Source: Neobacillus sp. SuZ13 (lineage in GTDB: Bacteria > Bacillota > Bacilli > Bacillales > Cytobacillaceae). Taken from it: a DNA stretch of 64,000 bases. The notes under the pieces are model-generated. The model was not told where the DNA came from and did no database searches. It worked only from the letters and a program-made list of their open reading frames with translations. Position numbers and translations under genes: made by a program. Below are positions 25,931 through 35,085 of this stretch, in pieces (within the stretch, counting starts at the first letter, position 1; every line of letters starts with the position of its first letter). The stretch is from the NCBI RefSeq assembly GCF_030123365.1, contig NZ_CP126107.1:2279501-2343500 (forward strand), read 5' to 3'.

Positions 25931-26701
25931 TTGCCCAGAAAGTGGTTAGTATTTTTGGTATTTGCCTTTTTTATGTTGTCTAGTTTTTTTGTTGGTGTCC
26001 CGACAGGTTCTGCAGCCTCCAGTGGAAAATTAATTATTATTAACAAGACTACCAATCGACTTGCCTACTTTGAAAACGGAGTGTTTAAGAAGCAGTTTAA
26101 AGTTGGAACTGGGAGAAAAAAATCGTATACGCCAGAGGGCAAGTTCAAGATTGTGGTTAAGATTAAGAATAGGCCTTACTATAAGGGACATATTCCGGGT
26201 GGAGACCCTCGTAATCCGCTAGGTAACCGCTGGCTTGGTTTAAATGCCCGGGGAACATGGGGAACGACCTATGCGATTCATGGGAACAGCAACCCAAGCT
26301 CCATTGGCGGATATGTAAGCAGCGGTTGTATTCGGATGTATGATAGTGAAGTAGAATGGTTGTATAGCCAAGTCCCAACAGGTACCCCAGTAATCATCAC
26401 CTCATCAGGGAAATCCTTCAACGCAATTGCATTAGCCAATGGATATAAAGTAAAAGGCGGCTCAGGTGCACCTTCCGTTCCTGTTAGTACCAGTGGAGAA
26501 ATCCTTAAAAAAGGCAGTCGGGGTCCAGCTGTCCAAGAACTTCAACGTAAGCTGACTTCACTAGGGTATAGTACAAAAGGTGTTGATGGTGTCTTTGGAG
26601 TAAACACCGATACTGCGTTGCGCAAATTTCAAAAAGCTCATAAATTAACAGCTGATGGGGTCGTTGGTCCAGCAACAAAAAAAGCATTAGGAATTAAGTA
26701 A
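25931..26701 (+). CDS. L,D-transpeptidase (YkuD) with peptidoglycan-binding domain
   Basis: A 256-residue exported protein. It has a signal peptide (about 1-29, ending SAAS), a YkuD catalytic domain (about 32-160) with HGN and the active-site motif SSGCIRM, and a C-terminal PG_binding_1 domain (about 195-255) with GSRGPAVQELQRKL and DGVFGVNT. It cross-links peptidoglycan stems through the catalytic Cys or modifies spore cortex. The TTG start at 25931 has GGAGGGG 5 nt upstream. Confidence 0.9.
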   Translation: MPRKWLVFLVFAFFMLSSFFVGVPTGSAASSGKLIIINKTTNRLAYFENGVFKKQFKVGTGRKKSYTPEGKFKIVVKIKNRPYYKGHIPGGDPRNPLGNRWLGLNARGTWGTTYAIHGNSNPSSIGGYVSSGCIRMYDSEVEWLYSQVPTGTPVIITSSGKSFNAIALANGYKVKGGSGAPSVPVSTSGEILKKGSRGPAVQELQRKLTSLGYSTKGVDGVFGVNTDTALRKFQKAHKLTADGVVGPATKKALGIK

Positions 26702-26722
26702 CAATAAAGAAACTGTTCATGA

Positions 26723-26755
26723 AGTTGCTCAAATTATTGAGCACTCTTTTTTTTT
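26723..26755 (+). terminator. Terminator after the L,D-transpeptidase
   Basis: GCTCAA / TTGAGC stem extended by AGT/ACT around a bulge, then a long T-run. Confidence 0.75.
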
Positions 26756-26846
26756 GAATCCATACAGTTTTTTTCGGGAAGTTTACATAAATTTACACAA
26801 ATTATATGAACATAGAGTATAACCGTAATTTGTTGGAGGTAATGGT

Positions 26847-28058
26847 ATGAGTCGACTGGATAGGCTCAAGATGGAAAAAGTGGAACCAAAACATTGGCGG
26901 CAGTTCAATGAATTATTACGTTATGTTTTCCAAGTAACTAAAAAAGACTTACAGACGGTAGGCTGGGAGGAGCGTGAAATTGCATTAGCAAAACTGCCTG
27001 TTTTAGAGCAGGCTGATGTGTTAGGCTGGTTTGATGGTGAAAAACTAATCTCTCAAGTTGCTGTTTATCCATTTCAAGTAAACATATATGGTCGAACCTT
27101 TGAAATGGGCGGATTGACTGGGGTTGGCACCTATCCAGAATATGCGAATTTAGGATTGATGAATAAGTTGATCTGGCAGGCACTGTCTGATATGAAGGAT
27201 CGAAACCAATCGATTTCATATTTATATCCCTATTCATTGCCTTTTTATCGTAAAAGGGGATGGGAGATTATATCCGATAAAATGACCTTTGAAATTAAAG
27301 ACTATCAATTACCAAAAGTTAAGAAAGTTTCAGGTTACGTCGATCGGCTAAATACTGAGCATTCAGATATTAAAACAGTTTACCAGCTTTTTTCCAGGAC
27401 ACGGCATGTAGCCATGATTCGAAACAATTTAGCTTGGGAAGAATTCTGGAGATGGGAACTGGATGAATTAACGGCCGCAGTTTATTATGATCGTTCGCAT
27501 CAGCCACAAGGGTATTTGCTGTACTGGATTTCTCAAGACGTATTGCATGTCAAGGAAATGATCTATATGAATGAAGAAGCGCGAAACGGACTTTGGAACT
27601 TTATCAGTGCCCATTTCTCAATGGTGACGAAGGTTGTCGGGAATATTTTTACCAATGAGCCATTGGCTTTCTGGTTGGAGGACGGGGATATTAAAGAAAC
27701 AATTGCTCCTTATTTCATGGCACGTATTGTTGATGTCACACAGTTTATCGAACAATTCCCATTCAGAGCGCCTGGCACTGATATTCACATGACGATAAAA
27801 ATTGACGATCCAATTCTAGAGTGGAATCAAGGGCTATATACACTTCAAGTATCTGCAGTCGGTCAAGGTGAAATGATGCCAAGCAAGGGAAAGCCAGATG
27901 TAACTGTTACGATTCAGACTTTAACAACAATGCTGCTTGGATACAAACGACCGTCCTATTTAGCAGCAATCGGAAGACTTTCCTGTAATGAGCAAACGGT
28001 GGAAATATTAGAGAACTTAATTGAACGAGAGACGCCCTATTTCTCCGATTATTTTTGA
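26847..28058 (+). CDS. Eis-like GNAT N-acetyltransferase
   Basis: A 403-residue protein with the three-part layout of Eis-type acetyltransferases: an N-terminal GNAT domain (FEMGGLTGVGTYPEYANLGLMNKLI carries the acetyl-CoA loop; YPYSLPFYRKRGWEI), a second diverged GNAT region, and a C-terminal SCP2-like domain with a terminal ISRLSCNEQTVEIL-type stretch. The C-terminal Phe (DYF end) is typical, since the carboxylate serves as catalytic base in Eis. Acceptors in Bacillus homologues are mostly unknown; aminoglycosides or lysines are possible. The SD is GGAGG. Confidence 0.8.
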   Translation: MSRLDRLKMEKVEPKHWRQFNELLRYVFQVTKKDLQTVGWEEREIALAKLPVLEQADVLGWFDGEKLISQVAVYPFQVNIYGRTFEMGGLTGVGTYPEYANLGLMNKLIWQALSDMKDRNQSISYLYPYSLPFYRKRGWEIISDKMTFEIKDYQLPKVKKVSGYVDRLNTEHSDIKTVYQLFSRTRHVAMIRNNLAWEEFWRWELDELTAAVYYDRSHQPQGYLLYWISQDVLHVKEMIYMNEEARNGLWNFISAHFSMVTKVVGNIFTNEPLAFWLEDGDIKETIAPYFMARIVDVTQFIEQFPFRAPGTDIHMTIKIDDPILEWNQGLYTLQVSAVGQGEMMPSKGKPDVTVTIQTLTTMLLGYKRPSYLAAIGRLSCNEQTVEILENLIERETPYFSDYF

Positions 28059-28072
28059 AGTGTTAAACTTTT

Positions 28073-28103
28073 TTCCTCTTTCCAAATTGAAAGAGGAATT
28101 TTT
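28073..28103 (+). terminator. Terminator after the acetyltransferase
   Basis: A 10-bp stem, TTCCTCTTTC / GAAAGAGGAA, then TTTTT. Confidence 0.85.
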
Positions 28104-28195
28104 AAATTATTAGAAGTTTAAAATAAATATTCCATTATGGGGCAAAATTGGTTTATTATAATGAAATAATATTTTTTTTAAAAAGGAGTTTATTA

Positions 28196-29509
28196 ATGAA
28201 TTTTTCTGCTAAACAGATTGTCTTTATTAGTTTTATGTTATTTTCTATGTTTTTCGGGGCTGGAAACTTAATCTTTCCACCATTTTTGGGGCAGTCAGCG
28301 GGGGATCATCTGTGGACAGCTCTTGCAGGTTTTATTATTTCAGCAGTTGGATTACCAATTTTAGGGGTTGTTGCCGTAGCTAAGGCAGGAAGCTTTAACG
28401 AACTTAACCAACGAGTTCATCCTTTTTTTGCTTTTATCTTTCCATTTCTCATCTATATAGCAATCGGACCTGGATTGGCGATTCCTCGAGCGGGTAGTCT
28501 GGCATTTGAAATGGGGTTAGCTCCTTTTTTATCAGAAAATCTGGTCGAAAGTCCAATGTCATTGCTTGTATATAGCATTGTTTTCTTTGGATTAGTCGCG
28601 TGGTTATGTATGTATCCTTCTAAACTGATTGACCTTTTTGGGAAGTTATTGACTCCAATCCTACTAGTTCTTATAGCTATTATTTTTGTTAAGAGCTTAA
28701 TTGACCCAATCGGTTCATTTGAAACACCAAAGGATAATTATATTTCAAATCCTGTCTTTCAAGGGTTTTTAGATGGATATTTAACAATGGATGCGTTAGC
28801 GGCTTTAGCATTTGGTATTGTAATAGCCAACACATTAAAAGCACAAGGTGTGGTCGATGACAAAAAAAGATCTATATATATGATGTACGCCGGATTAGGT
28901 GCGGGTTTGCTGTTAACCGTAATTTACCTGATCTTAGGATACTTAGGGGCTGCAAGCGCATCTTTAGGAAAAACAGAAAATGGGGCACAAATTTTGGCAA
29001 ATGTAATGACACATTTATTTGGTCAAAGTGGGACCTTTATTTTAGGGTTAGTATTTACCATTGCCTGTTTTTGCGTATCGATTGGTTTAGTCACTTCCTG
29101 CAGTCAGTTCTTCGCAAATGCTATTCCAAAAATAAATTATAAAATATGGGTTATGATCTTAGCAGTTCTTAGTACTGCCATTGCTAATTTAGGATTAACG
29201 CAAATCTTAAAAATCTCCGTTCCGATACTAGGCATGATCTACCCTATTGCCATCGTGATTATTTTATTAGGCCTTTTTGATGATTTAATTAAGAAATCCC
29301 GTCAGATTTATATCACGGTTGTCAGCTTTGTTGCCCTTTTTAGTATTATTGATACGATAAATAAAACATTCCTCGCTAATAAATGGAGTGGGGCATTTGA
29401 AATTCTTCCTTTTTATACAGAAGGCATTGGATGGATAATCCCAGCCCTCATTGGTTTAATAATTGGGTATCTACTTGGATTATTTACTGAAAAACCATTG
29501 GAAGCTTGA
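28196..29509 (+). CDS. brnQ: Branched-chain amino acid carrier, BrnQ/LIVCS family
   Basis: A 437-residue, 12-helix Na+- or H+-coupled transporter for Leu/Ile/Val. The family start SMFFGAGNLIFPPFLGQ, GPGLAIPRAG and the middle SNPVFQGFLDGYLTMDALAALAFG are characteristic. ATG 28196 has AAAAAGGAG upstream, and the protein begins MNFSAKQI, which fits homologues; an upstream in-frame ATG at 28148 would add 16 residues without an SD. It appears to be monocistronic. Confidence 0.88.
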   Translation: MNFSAKQIVFISFMLFSMFFGAGNLIFPPFLGQSAGDHLWTALAGFIISAVGLPILGVVAVAKAGSFNELNQRVHPFFAFIFPFLIYIAIGPGLAIPRAGSLAFEMGLAPFLSENLVESPMSLLVYSIVFFGLVAWLCMYPSKLIDLFGKLLTPILLVLIAIIFVKSLIDPIGSFETPKDNYISNPVFQGFLDGYLTMDALAALAFGIVIANTLKAQGVVDDKKRSIYMMYAGLGAGLLLTVIYLILGYLGAASASLGKTENGAQILANVMTHLFGQSGTFILGLVFTIACFCVSIGLVTSCSQFFANAIPKINYKIWVMILAVLSTAIANLGLTQILKISVPILGMIYPIAIVIILLGLFDDLIKKSRQIYITVVSFVALFSIIDTINKTFLANKWSGAFEILPFYTEGIGWIIPALIGLIIGYLLGLFTEKPLEA

Positions 29510-29607
29510 AAAATCTATAAACCATTAAATTTCCTTGTTAAGAATAAGAACCTATTAACTAGAAGAGGCTAAACAAGTATTATTTAGCTCTTTTAGGAGG
29601 TTTTCTA

Positions 29608-30462
29608 TTGTATTTTTATCGAGAAGATTTAATAAACGTAATCGTTCCGGACAAGCCCGATCCTGCTGCAGCAAAGGTCCTTCAAGAAGCACTTGGAGGC
29701 AGATTTGGAGAAATGCGGACGATGATGCAGTTTTTCTTCCAAAGCTCTAATTTCCGCGGTAATCAAAAACAATACCGGGATTTAATTAGGGGAGTATTTC
29801 TTGAGGAAATCAGTCATGTTGAACTTGTACAAACAACGATTAATCAGCTATTAAATGGTTCAGGTGAAGAGGCAGTTGGTGCAGGCGGCAGTACAGGTGC
29901 ACCTTTAGAAGAAGCCATTAAACATGCTAACCCTCATCATTTTATTATGGGTGCACAAAGTTCACTTCCAGTGGACGCAGGGGGTAATCCATGGACCGGA
30001 AATTACGTCTATAGTCACGGGAATTTAATCAGTGATTTATTAGACAATTTGGTTCTGGAATCTACTGGGGTCCTGCAAAAATCCCGAATCTATGAAATGA
30101 GTTCAAATAAAACCTTTAGAGAAACTTTGGCTTTCTTAATTGTTCGTGATAATGCTCATCAAAATGCTTTTGCCAAAGCATTAGAGACTCTCGGCGTAGA
30201 TTGGGGGAAACTCTTCCCGGTTCCTAATTATGATATCAATAAATATCCTGAATGCAGAAAATATGTTGAAATGGGCTTCCATAATGCTCAGTTCAATTTT
30301 AGACTTGATGATACACTGATCGGCCAAATTTTCCAAGGTGAAACTCCTAGTAGAAATGGCGGAACGCTTCAAGTTGTACCACCGCCACAAGGGTATCCAG
30401 TTCCTGTCTTACCAGAGATGCCAAATGAACATAGTCCAGGTTTGAGTGATTTAAATTCATAG
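29608..30462 (+). CDS. Manganese catalase-family protein
   Basis: A 284-residue four-helix-bundle protein. Dinuclear Mn ligands are recognisable as the Glu in GGRFGEMRTMMQ, the Glu and His in LEEISHVELV, the Glu in VLESTGVLQ and the His in RDNAHQNAF. These are the same sites as in Lactobacillus and Thermus Mn-catalases and B. subtilis YdbD/CotJC. It should disproportionate H2O2. The proline-rich C-terminal tail wraps the subunit in homologues. TTG 29608 follows TAGGAGG. Confidence 0.87.
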   Translation: MYFYREDLINVIVPDKPDPAAAKVLQEALGGRFGEMRTMMQFFFQSSNFRGNQKQYRDLIRGVFLEEISHVELVQTTINQLLNGSGEEAVGAGGSTGAPLEEAIKHANPHHFIMGAQSSLPVDAGGNPWTGNYVYSHGNLISDLLDNLVLESTGVLQKSRIYEMSSNKTFRETLAFLIVRDNAHQNAFAKALETLGVDWGKLFPVPNYDINKYPECRKYVEMGFHNAQFNFRLDDTLIGQIFQGETPSRNGGTLQVVPPPQGYPVPVLPEMPNEHSPGLSDLNS

Positions 30463-30473
30463 GTTGCACAATA

Positions 30474-30505
30474 AATAAACACGGCTCACGAGTGCCGTGT
30501 TTATT
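30474..30505. terminator. Bidirectional terminator
   Basis: A 12-bp stem, AATAAACACGGC / GCCGTGTTTATT, with A/T-rich flanks. It serves the catalase (+) and the small gene on the minus strand. Confidence 0.8.
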
Positions 30506-30520
30506 TAATTGGTTTAAATT

Positions 30521-30856
30521 CTAGGATTGTTTTTTATCGGTTTTTTTCTCAGTTAGTGCACGGTAAATTTGGGTATACATACTGCCTTGAACAATATTTT
30601 GGAGAAAAAAGTCCCCAATTAGTTTTAAGTATTCTTCATCCTCAAACATTTTTTTGTTTTGTAATTCCATTTCAGCCAAGCCTTCATATTTGGTAAGGAG
30701 GGCATATGTATGATCTTCACCTGAAACAGGGGTTAAGATCTCAACATTATGATCATAATTTTCATTTCGGAACGTCTTAATTTCTTTTAAATTCTCAATA
30801 CCTTCTTTAAATTTATCTTGTTTAATCTCAAATGTCTGGTATACAAAAATTGCCAT
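30521..30856 (-). CDS. Hypothetical small protein, possible dimeric alpha-beta barrel
   Basis: A 111-residue soluble, Lys/Glu-rich protein (MAIFVYQTFEIKQDKFKEGI...) with an alternating strand-helix pattern and the phrase YALLTKYEGLAEME, reminiscent of stress-type antibiotic biosynthesis monooxygenase/DABB proteins. No specific family is recognised. ATG 30856 has AGGGG 9 nt upstream; a TTG/CTG-like extension of three codons is less likely. It sits between the catalase and splAB. Confidence 0.6.
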   Translation of the reverse strand: MAIFVYQTFEIKQDKFKEGIENLKEIKTFRNENYDHNVEILTPVSGEDHTYALLTKYEGLAEMELQNKKMFEDEEYLKLIGDFFLQNIVQGSMYTQIYRALTEKKTDKKQS

Positions 30857-31042
30857 TAGCAGCATCCCCTAATTAAGATTTACAAACGTAAAGTTAAATT
30901 TCCCTTATTTGATTATAGTTATTCTTCACCAACCAGTCTGGCTATTTCACGTTTTAAATGGAAATATTTCATTCCACTTAAAAATCTTCTCTGGAGAATA
31001 ATATCAATAGTAAAAGATGCTTTGAAAGGATTAGGTGAATTA

Positions 31043-31291
31043 ATGACTTCATATCAACCAGGACAAGTCGTCTATATTATTATTAGGAATCCACATGCCC
31101 AAGATGTTGCTAATGTTCAACAAGCGGCGGTGGTACAGAACCCAGAGAACCCAGATCAACTTTCTCTTTTTGTTTACGAAACTTATTATCCTCTAACAGA
31201 GGAAGTGGCGGTTTATTCATCTGCAGAGGAAGCAGAATATGCTTATCAAGATGCATTTGGATTAACAGAGATGGAGGGGTATTATGGTTAA
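31043..31291 (+). CDS. splA: Transcriptional regulator SplA
   Basis: An 82-residue protein beginning MTSYQPGQVVYIIIRNPHAQDVANVQQA, which closely matches Bacillus SplA, the small TRAP-like regulator that lowers splAB expression in the forespore. ATG 31043 is the natural start; an earlier in-frame TTG at 31022 is less likely. Its stop overlaps the splB start by 8 nt, so the two are translationally coupled. No SigG promoter could be defined with confidence in the 160 nt upstream. Confidence 0.85.
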   Translation: MTSYQPGQVVYIIIRNPHAQDVANVQQAAVVQNPENPDQLSLFVYETYYPLTEEVAVYSSAEEAEYAYQDAFGLTEMEGYYG

Positions 31292-32312
31292 ACCCTTTGT
31301 TCCGCAGCTCGTATATGTAGAGCCAAGTGCACTTGAGTACCCGCTGGGTAAAGAGTTAATCGCAAAATTTGAAAAAATGGGAATTGAAATAAGGGAAACC
31401 ACATCACATAATCAAATTCGAAATTTACCTGGTGATAACGATTTTCAAAAGTATCGTACAGCCAAATCGACTCTAGTGGTAGGGGTTCGAAAAACATTAA
31501 AGTTTGATACATCCAAACCTTCTGCGGAATATGCAATTCCATTTGTAACGGGCTGTATGGGGCATTGTCATTATTGCTACTTACAGACAACAATGGGAAG
31601 TAAACCCTATATTCGTACTTATGTGAACCTGGAAGACATTTTCGAGGCTGCTGATAATTATATGAAAGAACGTGCGCCCGAATCAACTAGGTTTGAAGCC
31701 TCATGTACATCTGATATTGTTGGTGTTGATCATCTAACCCATACCCTAAAGAAAGCGATTGAGTTCTTTGGACAATCTGAATATGGCAAACTTCGTTTTG
31801 TGACTAAATTCGCCCACGTGGACCATTTACTTGATGCGAAGCATAATGGGAAAACCCGCTTTCGCTTTAGTGTTAATGATGAATATATCATTAAGAATTT
31901 TGAACCGGGGACATCAAGACTTCCAGAACGGATCGAGGCAGCCGGTAAGATTGCCAATGCCGGGTTTCCACTAGGTTTTATTATTGCACCGATTTATCTC
32001 CACGAGGGTTGGAAAGAAGGATATAAAGAAATGTTAGAAAAGCTGGAAGCGGAACTGCCGGATTCAGCTAAAAAGGACTTAACCTTTGAAATGATTCAGC
32101 ATCGGTTTACAAAACCGGCGAAGCGTGTCATTCAAAAAAACTATCCGATGACAAAACTAGAACTTGATGAGACCAAAAGAAAGTGGAAATGGGGCCGCTA
32201 CGGGATTGGAAAATTCGTCTATACAAATGAAGAACAAGAAGATATAAAGGATACTTTAGGCGGATATATTAACACCTTTTTCCCGCAGGCAAAAATAGAA
32301 TATTTCACATAG
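31284..32312 (+). CDS. splB: Spore photoproduct lyase
   Basis: A 342-residue radical SAM enzyme of the usual length. The [4Fe-4S] cluster motif CMGHCHYC (CxxxCxxC) is at about residue 90, and the conserved Cys in FEASCTSDIVG (Cys141 in B. subtilis) is the H-donor for the product radical. It reverses 5-thyminyl-5,6-dihydrothymine UV damage in germinating spores, without light. The C-terminus with KWKWGRYGIGKFVY is typical. Confidence 0.95.
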   Translation: MVKPFVPQLVYVEPSALEYPLGKELIAKFEKMGIEIRETTSHNQIRNLPGDNDFQKYRTAKSTLVVGVRKTLKFDTSKPSAEYAIPFVTGCMGHCHYCYLQTTMGSKPYIRTYVNLEDIFEAADNYMKERAPESTRFEASCTSDIVGVDHLTHTLKKAIEFFGQSEYGKLRFVTKFAHVDHLLDAKHNGKTRFRFSVNDEYIIKNFEPGTSRLPERIEAAGKIANAGFPLGFIIAPIYLHEGWKEGYKEMLEKLEAELPDSAKKDLTFEMIQHRFTKPAKRVIQKNYPMTKLELDETKRKWKWGRYGIGKFVYTNEEQEDIKDTLGGYINTFFPQAKIEYFT

Positions 32313-32314
32313 AA

Positions 32315-32342
32315 AAAGAGGGGTTCCGAAGAATCCCTCTTT
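32315..32342. terminator. Bidirectional terminator between splB and the MFS exporter
   Basis: AAAGAGGG / CCCTCTTT stem with T-runs on either strand. Confidence 0.75.
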
Positions 32343-32354
32343 AATTATGGATTA

Positions 32355-33959
32355 TTAAGATTCCGTTGGGTCCGGTTTAAACGATGGAATTGATTGTTCA
32401 CTACCATCTGTTAGTTCATTATCTCTTTTAATTCGACCTTTTCCAACGGCCAATGCTACAAAGACTCCGACAGCTATAAAGATAAGTCCTGTTAAGAAAA
32501 CCGTAGAAAATGAATTGCACCAGGCGATTTGAATGCCATGAATTACGCTATTTTGAATGTCTTCAGGCATTTTTAAAAGGCTCGGATTGAGCAGCAAACT
32601 AAATAATGAATCCGTTTTTTCAGAAAGAGCCGCTAATGCTTTATGTGCAATTGGATTTTCAGCATCATTAGCAACACTATTCATTTCACCTTTTAGTGTA
32701 TGGTTCATGATTGAATTTAAAATCGTAATTCCAATCGTACCACCTATCGATCTAAAGAAGGTGGATGCGGATGTAACGGTTCCTAACTGCGACTTTGGAA
32801 ATTCGTTTTGGATCGCAATCATTAATGTTGGCATAACTAAACCCATTCCTAGACCAAGGACAACCATATAAGCATAGGCAGTAAATTCATTTGAATCGAT
32901 GCCCATTGTACTCATTAAAAAGAACCCTAATGCACCAAGGAGCATACCTGCTGTTAGTACAGATCGGAAGCTAAATCTAAGTAATAATTGGCCTCCAAGT
33001 ATACTTGCTGCAATCATGGCAATCATCATAGGAGTCATGGTTGAACCTGCTTGTGTTGGTGATACACCAAGAATTCCTTGCATGTACATTGGTACGAACA
33101 TTATTGCTCCAAACATTCCAAGCCCAAGCAAAAATCCTAGCGCATTCATCGTTGCAAACGTTCGATTTTTAAAAAATGATAGGTCTAAGATTGGTTCCAC
33201 TGCTTTTCGCTCGATAAAGCCGAAAATGATTAGCAGCAGGATTGAACCTCCAAAAATAAGGTAAGATGTCGTTGAAGCCCAGTCAAATTTATCCCCGCCG
33301 AAAGTTAAACCAAGTAATAATAAGACAATGGCAGGAATTAATGTGATTATTCCCCAATAATCAATATTCACTTTTCCTTTAACTGCGGTAGTTTCATGCT
33401 TTAATCCCATAAAGATTAGAATTGCTGAAAGTAGCCCAAAAGGAACGTTAATCAAGAAAATCCAGTGCCAGCTAATGCTATCAACAATAATTCCACCTAA
33501 GAAAGGCCCAATGACAGAACTTAATCCAAAGAGTCCGCCAAAAATTCCTTGCCACTTCGCTCGTTGCTCAGCTGTAAAGATGTCCCCAATAATGGTTTGA
33601 GATAGGGGCATGATCATCCCGCCGCCAATCCCTTGAAGGCCTCTATAGATCACTAGCTGTTCCATTGATGTAGCTTTAGCACATAATCCAGAACCAATAA
33701 TAAAGATAATTGTTCCGAGTAAATAAAGAAACCTTCTACCGTACAGGTCAGAAAGTTTTCCTACAATTGGGACAATCGTTGTCGATGTAATCATATAAGC
33801 TGTCGTAACCCAAGCAAAAATCGTAAAGCCATTTAATTCTGAAATAATCGTCGGCATGGCTGTTCCGACGATCGTTTGTTCTAAAGCACTGAAAAACATA
33901 CCGATAATTAAACCGGTGATAACTAATTTGGTATTAATTCGTTTATCTTCTATCGCCAT
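32355..33959 (-). CDS. DHA2-family (14-helix) drug exporter, EmrB/QacA type
   Basis: A 534-residue MFS protein with 14 predicted helices. It has the DHA signatures LEQTIVGTAMPTI (motif D), GKLSDLYGRRFLY (motif A) and GGIIVDSISWHWIFLINVPFG (motif C region). It exports cationic or hydrophobic drugs with protons. The start ATG at 33959 has AGGAG upstream. Its promoter region holds a palindrome shared with swrC, so it is probably co-regulated by the adjacent TetR repressor. The last helices are followed by a Ser/Pro-rich tail. Confidence 0.88.
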   Translation of the reverse strand: MAIEDKRINTKLVITGLIIGMFFSALEQTIVGTAMPTIISELNGFTIFAWVTTAYMITSTTIVPIVGKLSDLYGRRFLYLLGTIIFIIGSGLCAKATSMEQLVIYRGLQGIGGGMIMPLSQTIIGDIFTAEQRAKWQGIFGGLFGLSSVIGPFLGGIIVDSISWHWIFLINVPFGLLSAILIFMGLKHETTAVKGKVNIDYWGIITLIPAIVLLLLGLTFGGDKFDWASTTSYLIFGGSILLLIIFGFIERKAVEPILDLSFFKNRTFATMNALGFLLGLGMFGAIMFVPMYMQGILGVSPTQAGSTMTPMMIAMIAASILGGQLLLRFSFRSVLTAGMLLGALGFFLMSTMGIDSNEFTAYAYMVVLGLGMGLVMPTLMIAIQNEFPKSQLGTVTSASTFFRSIGGTIGITILNSIMNHTLKGEMNSVANDAENPIAHKALAALSEKTDSLFSLLLNPSLLKMPEDIQNSVIHGIQIAWCNSFSTVFLTGLIFIAVGVFVALAVGKGRIKRDNELTDGSEQSIPSFKPDPTES

Positions 33960-34004
33960 ATCATTTTCTCCTATCAAGATGTTTTTAAATGAGTTCCGTC
34001 ATAA

Positions 34005-34034
34005 AATATACAGTATAACTGTCCGGTCAGTCAA
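34005..34034 (-). promoter_or_regulatory. Promoter and TetR-type operator for the DHA2 exporter
   Basis: On the minus strand, TTGACT (34034-34029), an 18-nt spacer and TATATT (34010-34005) form a SigA-like promoter. The palindrome ACTGACCGGACAGT (34018-34031) fills the spacer and overlaps the -35. Its sequence matches the site at 34990 at ACTGACC...CAGT. Confidence 0.65.
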
Positions 34035-34071
34035 TATTTTCGTAGAAAAGGATAATTAATAAAAATATCCC

Positions 34072-34932
34072 TTAAAGTTCGAATCCATAAAAATCAGCCG
34101 TTTCCTTGGTGAGTGGTTCTAGTTTTTCTATACCTTTAAAATTGGAAAGCATTCCTTTGATGACTGGAAGGCGAGGATTTTGTTTGTTAATTTCCTCTTC
34201 AAGGACGTCTAATGAGATTTCTAATACTTCTCTATTTTCCAACTGATCAATTACATTTCTCATGTTTTTGATTATATTATTTACATTGGCGGGTTCGAAA
34301 AATTGCTTTGATTTTTTAATAATATTCTCCATTTTTTCCTCGGTTAAGAAGGGTTCCTCACTTGAAATGTCTTTTACGATACTATCCATTCTTTTCATTA
34401 GATAATGGGATAGTTTCTCAATCTCAAATTCTGCAGGTTCAAGCATCATTAATCCCATATATGTTTGAAACAACCCTTCAAGAATCATAGCTAAATCAAT
34501 TGAAAAAGGCTCAATTCTTTTACCATAAATTAAAACTAATCCTTTGCGATGTAATAAATGAGATTCAAAACGCTTTTTGAATAGAAGTTTTTTAATTTCC
34601 TCATTTCTTGGGATTGCCTGTTCTTTGGAGAGCATAATCATAAATTCTTTATGACCAATAAATGTTCTGAAAAATGCACTAATTTGTTTGATGAATTTTT
34701 CTCGCGGGGATAATTCCTGGTTTTCAAAAACTAGCCTGCTTGATTCTATCGTCTCAAATATATATTCCAGTATCGAGAGTAATAAATCATCTTTTGACTT
34801 AAAATGTAAATAGAAAGCTCCTTTAGAAATATTACTTTCAGTAGCAATCTCTTGGATCGACGTGGATGAAAAACCTTTTTGAGCAAAAAGCTTCATCCCT
34901 GATTGAATAATTACTTTCTCCTTTTCTGTCAA
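34072..34932 (-). CDS. TetR/AcrR-family repressor next to swrC (YerO-like)
   Basis: A 286-residue regulator. It has an N-terminal TetR helix-turn-helix (FAQKGFSSTSIQEIATESNISKGAFYLHFKSKDDLL, about 15-48) and a large C-terminal ligand domain. It is longer than most TetR proteins because of about 80 extra helical residues at the C-terminus. It is divergent from the RND pump gene, as yerO is to swrC in B. subtilis. Paired palindromes in front of the exporter and swrC are its likely operators. Confidence 0.85.
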   Translation of the reverse strand: MTEKEKVIIQSGMKLFAQKGFSSTSIQEIATESNISKGAFYLHFKSKDDLLLSILEYIFETIESSRLVFENQELSPREKFIKQISAFFRTFIGHKEFMIMLSKEQAIPRNEEIKKLLFKKRFESHLLHRKGLVLIYGKRIEPFSIDLAMILEGLFQTYMGLMMLEPAEFEIEKLSHYLMKRMDSIVKDISSEEPFLTEEKMENIIKKSKQFFEPANVNNIIKNMRNVIDQLENREVLEISLDVLEEEINKQNPRLPVIKGMLSNFKGIEKLEPLTKETADFYGFEL

Positions 34933-34979
34933 AATAAACCCTCCATTATTAGATGTTCCTATGTAGAAACGTATAATTC

Positions 34980-35008
34980 TTGACTTATGACTGGTTGGTC
35001 AGTATTAT
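34980..35008 (+). promoter_or_regulatory. swrC promoter with operator in the spacer
   Basis: TTGACT (34980-34985), a 17-nt spacer and TATTAT (35003-35008) make a SigA-like promoter reading into swrC. ACTGGTTGGTCAGT (34990-35003) occupies the spacer; read on the other strand it is ACTGACCAACCAGT, the same outer arms as the exporter operator. Confidence 0.65.
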
Positions 35009-35019
35009 TAGATTTGTTA

Positions 35020-35033
35020 TGACCGCATAGTCA
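35020..35033. promoter_or_regulatory. Second palindrome upstream of swrC
   Basis: TGACCGCATAGTCA has TGAC/GTCA arms around 6 nt and lies about 20 nt downstream of the first operator, near or just after the transcription start. It may be a weaker site for the same repressor. Confidence 0.4.
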
Positions 35034-35085
35034 ATCCTATTCGAATCAGACTGAAATGTCAACATGGTATAAGAAGGAGAGAAAA

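Noticed and set aside
32557..33264. Plus-strand frames opposite the DHA2 exporter
   Set aside because: Shadow frames of a membrane-protein gene; the minus-strand protein has all DHA2 motifs and an SD.
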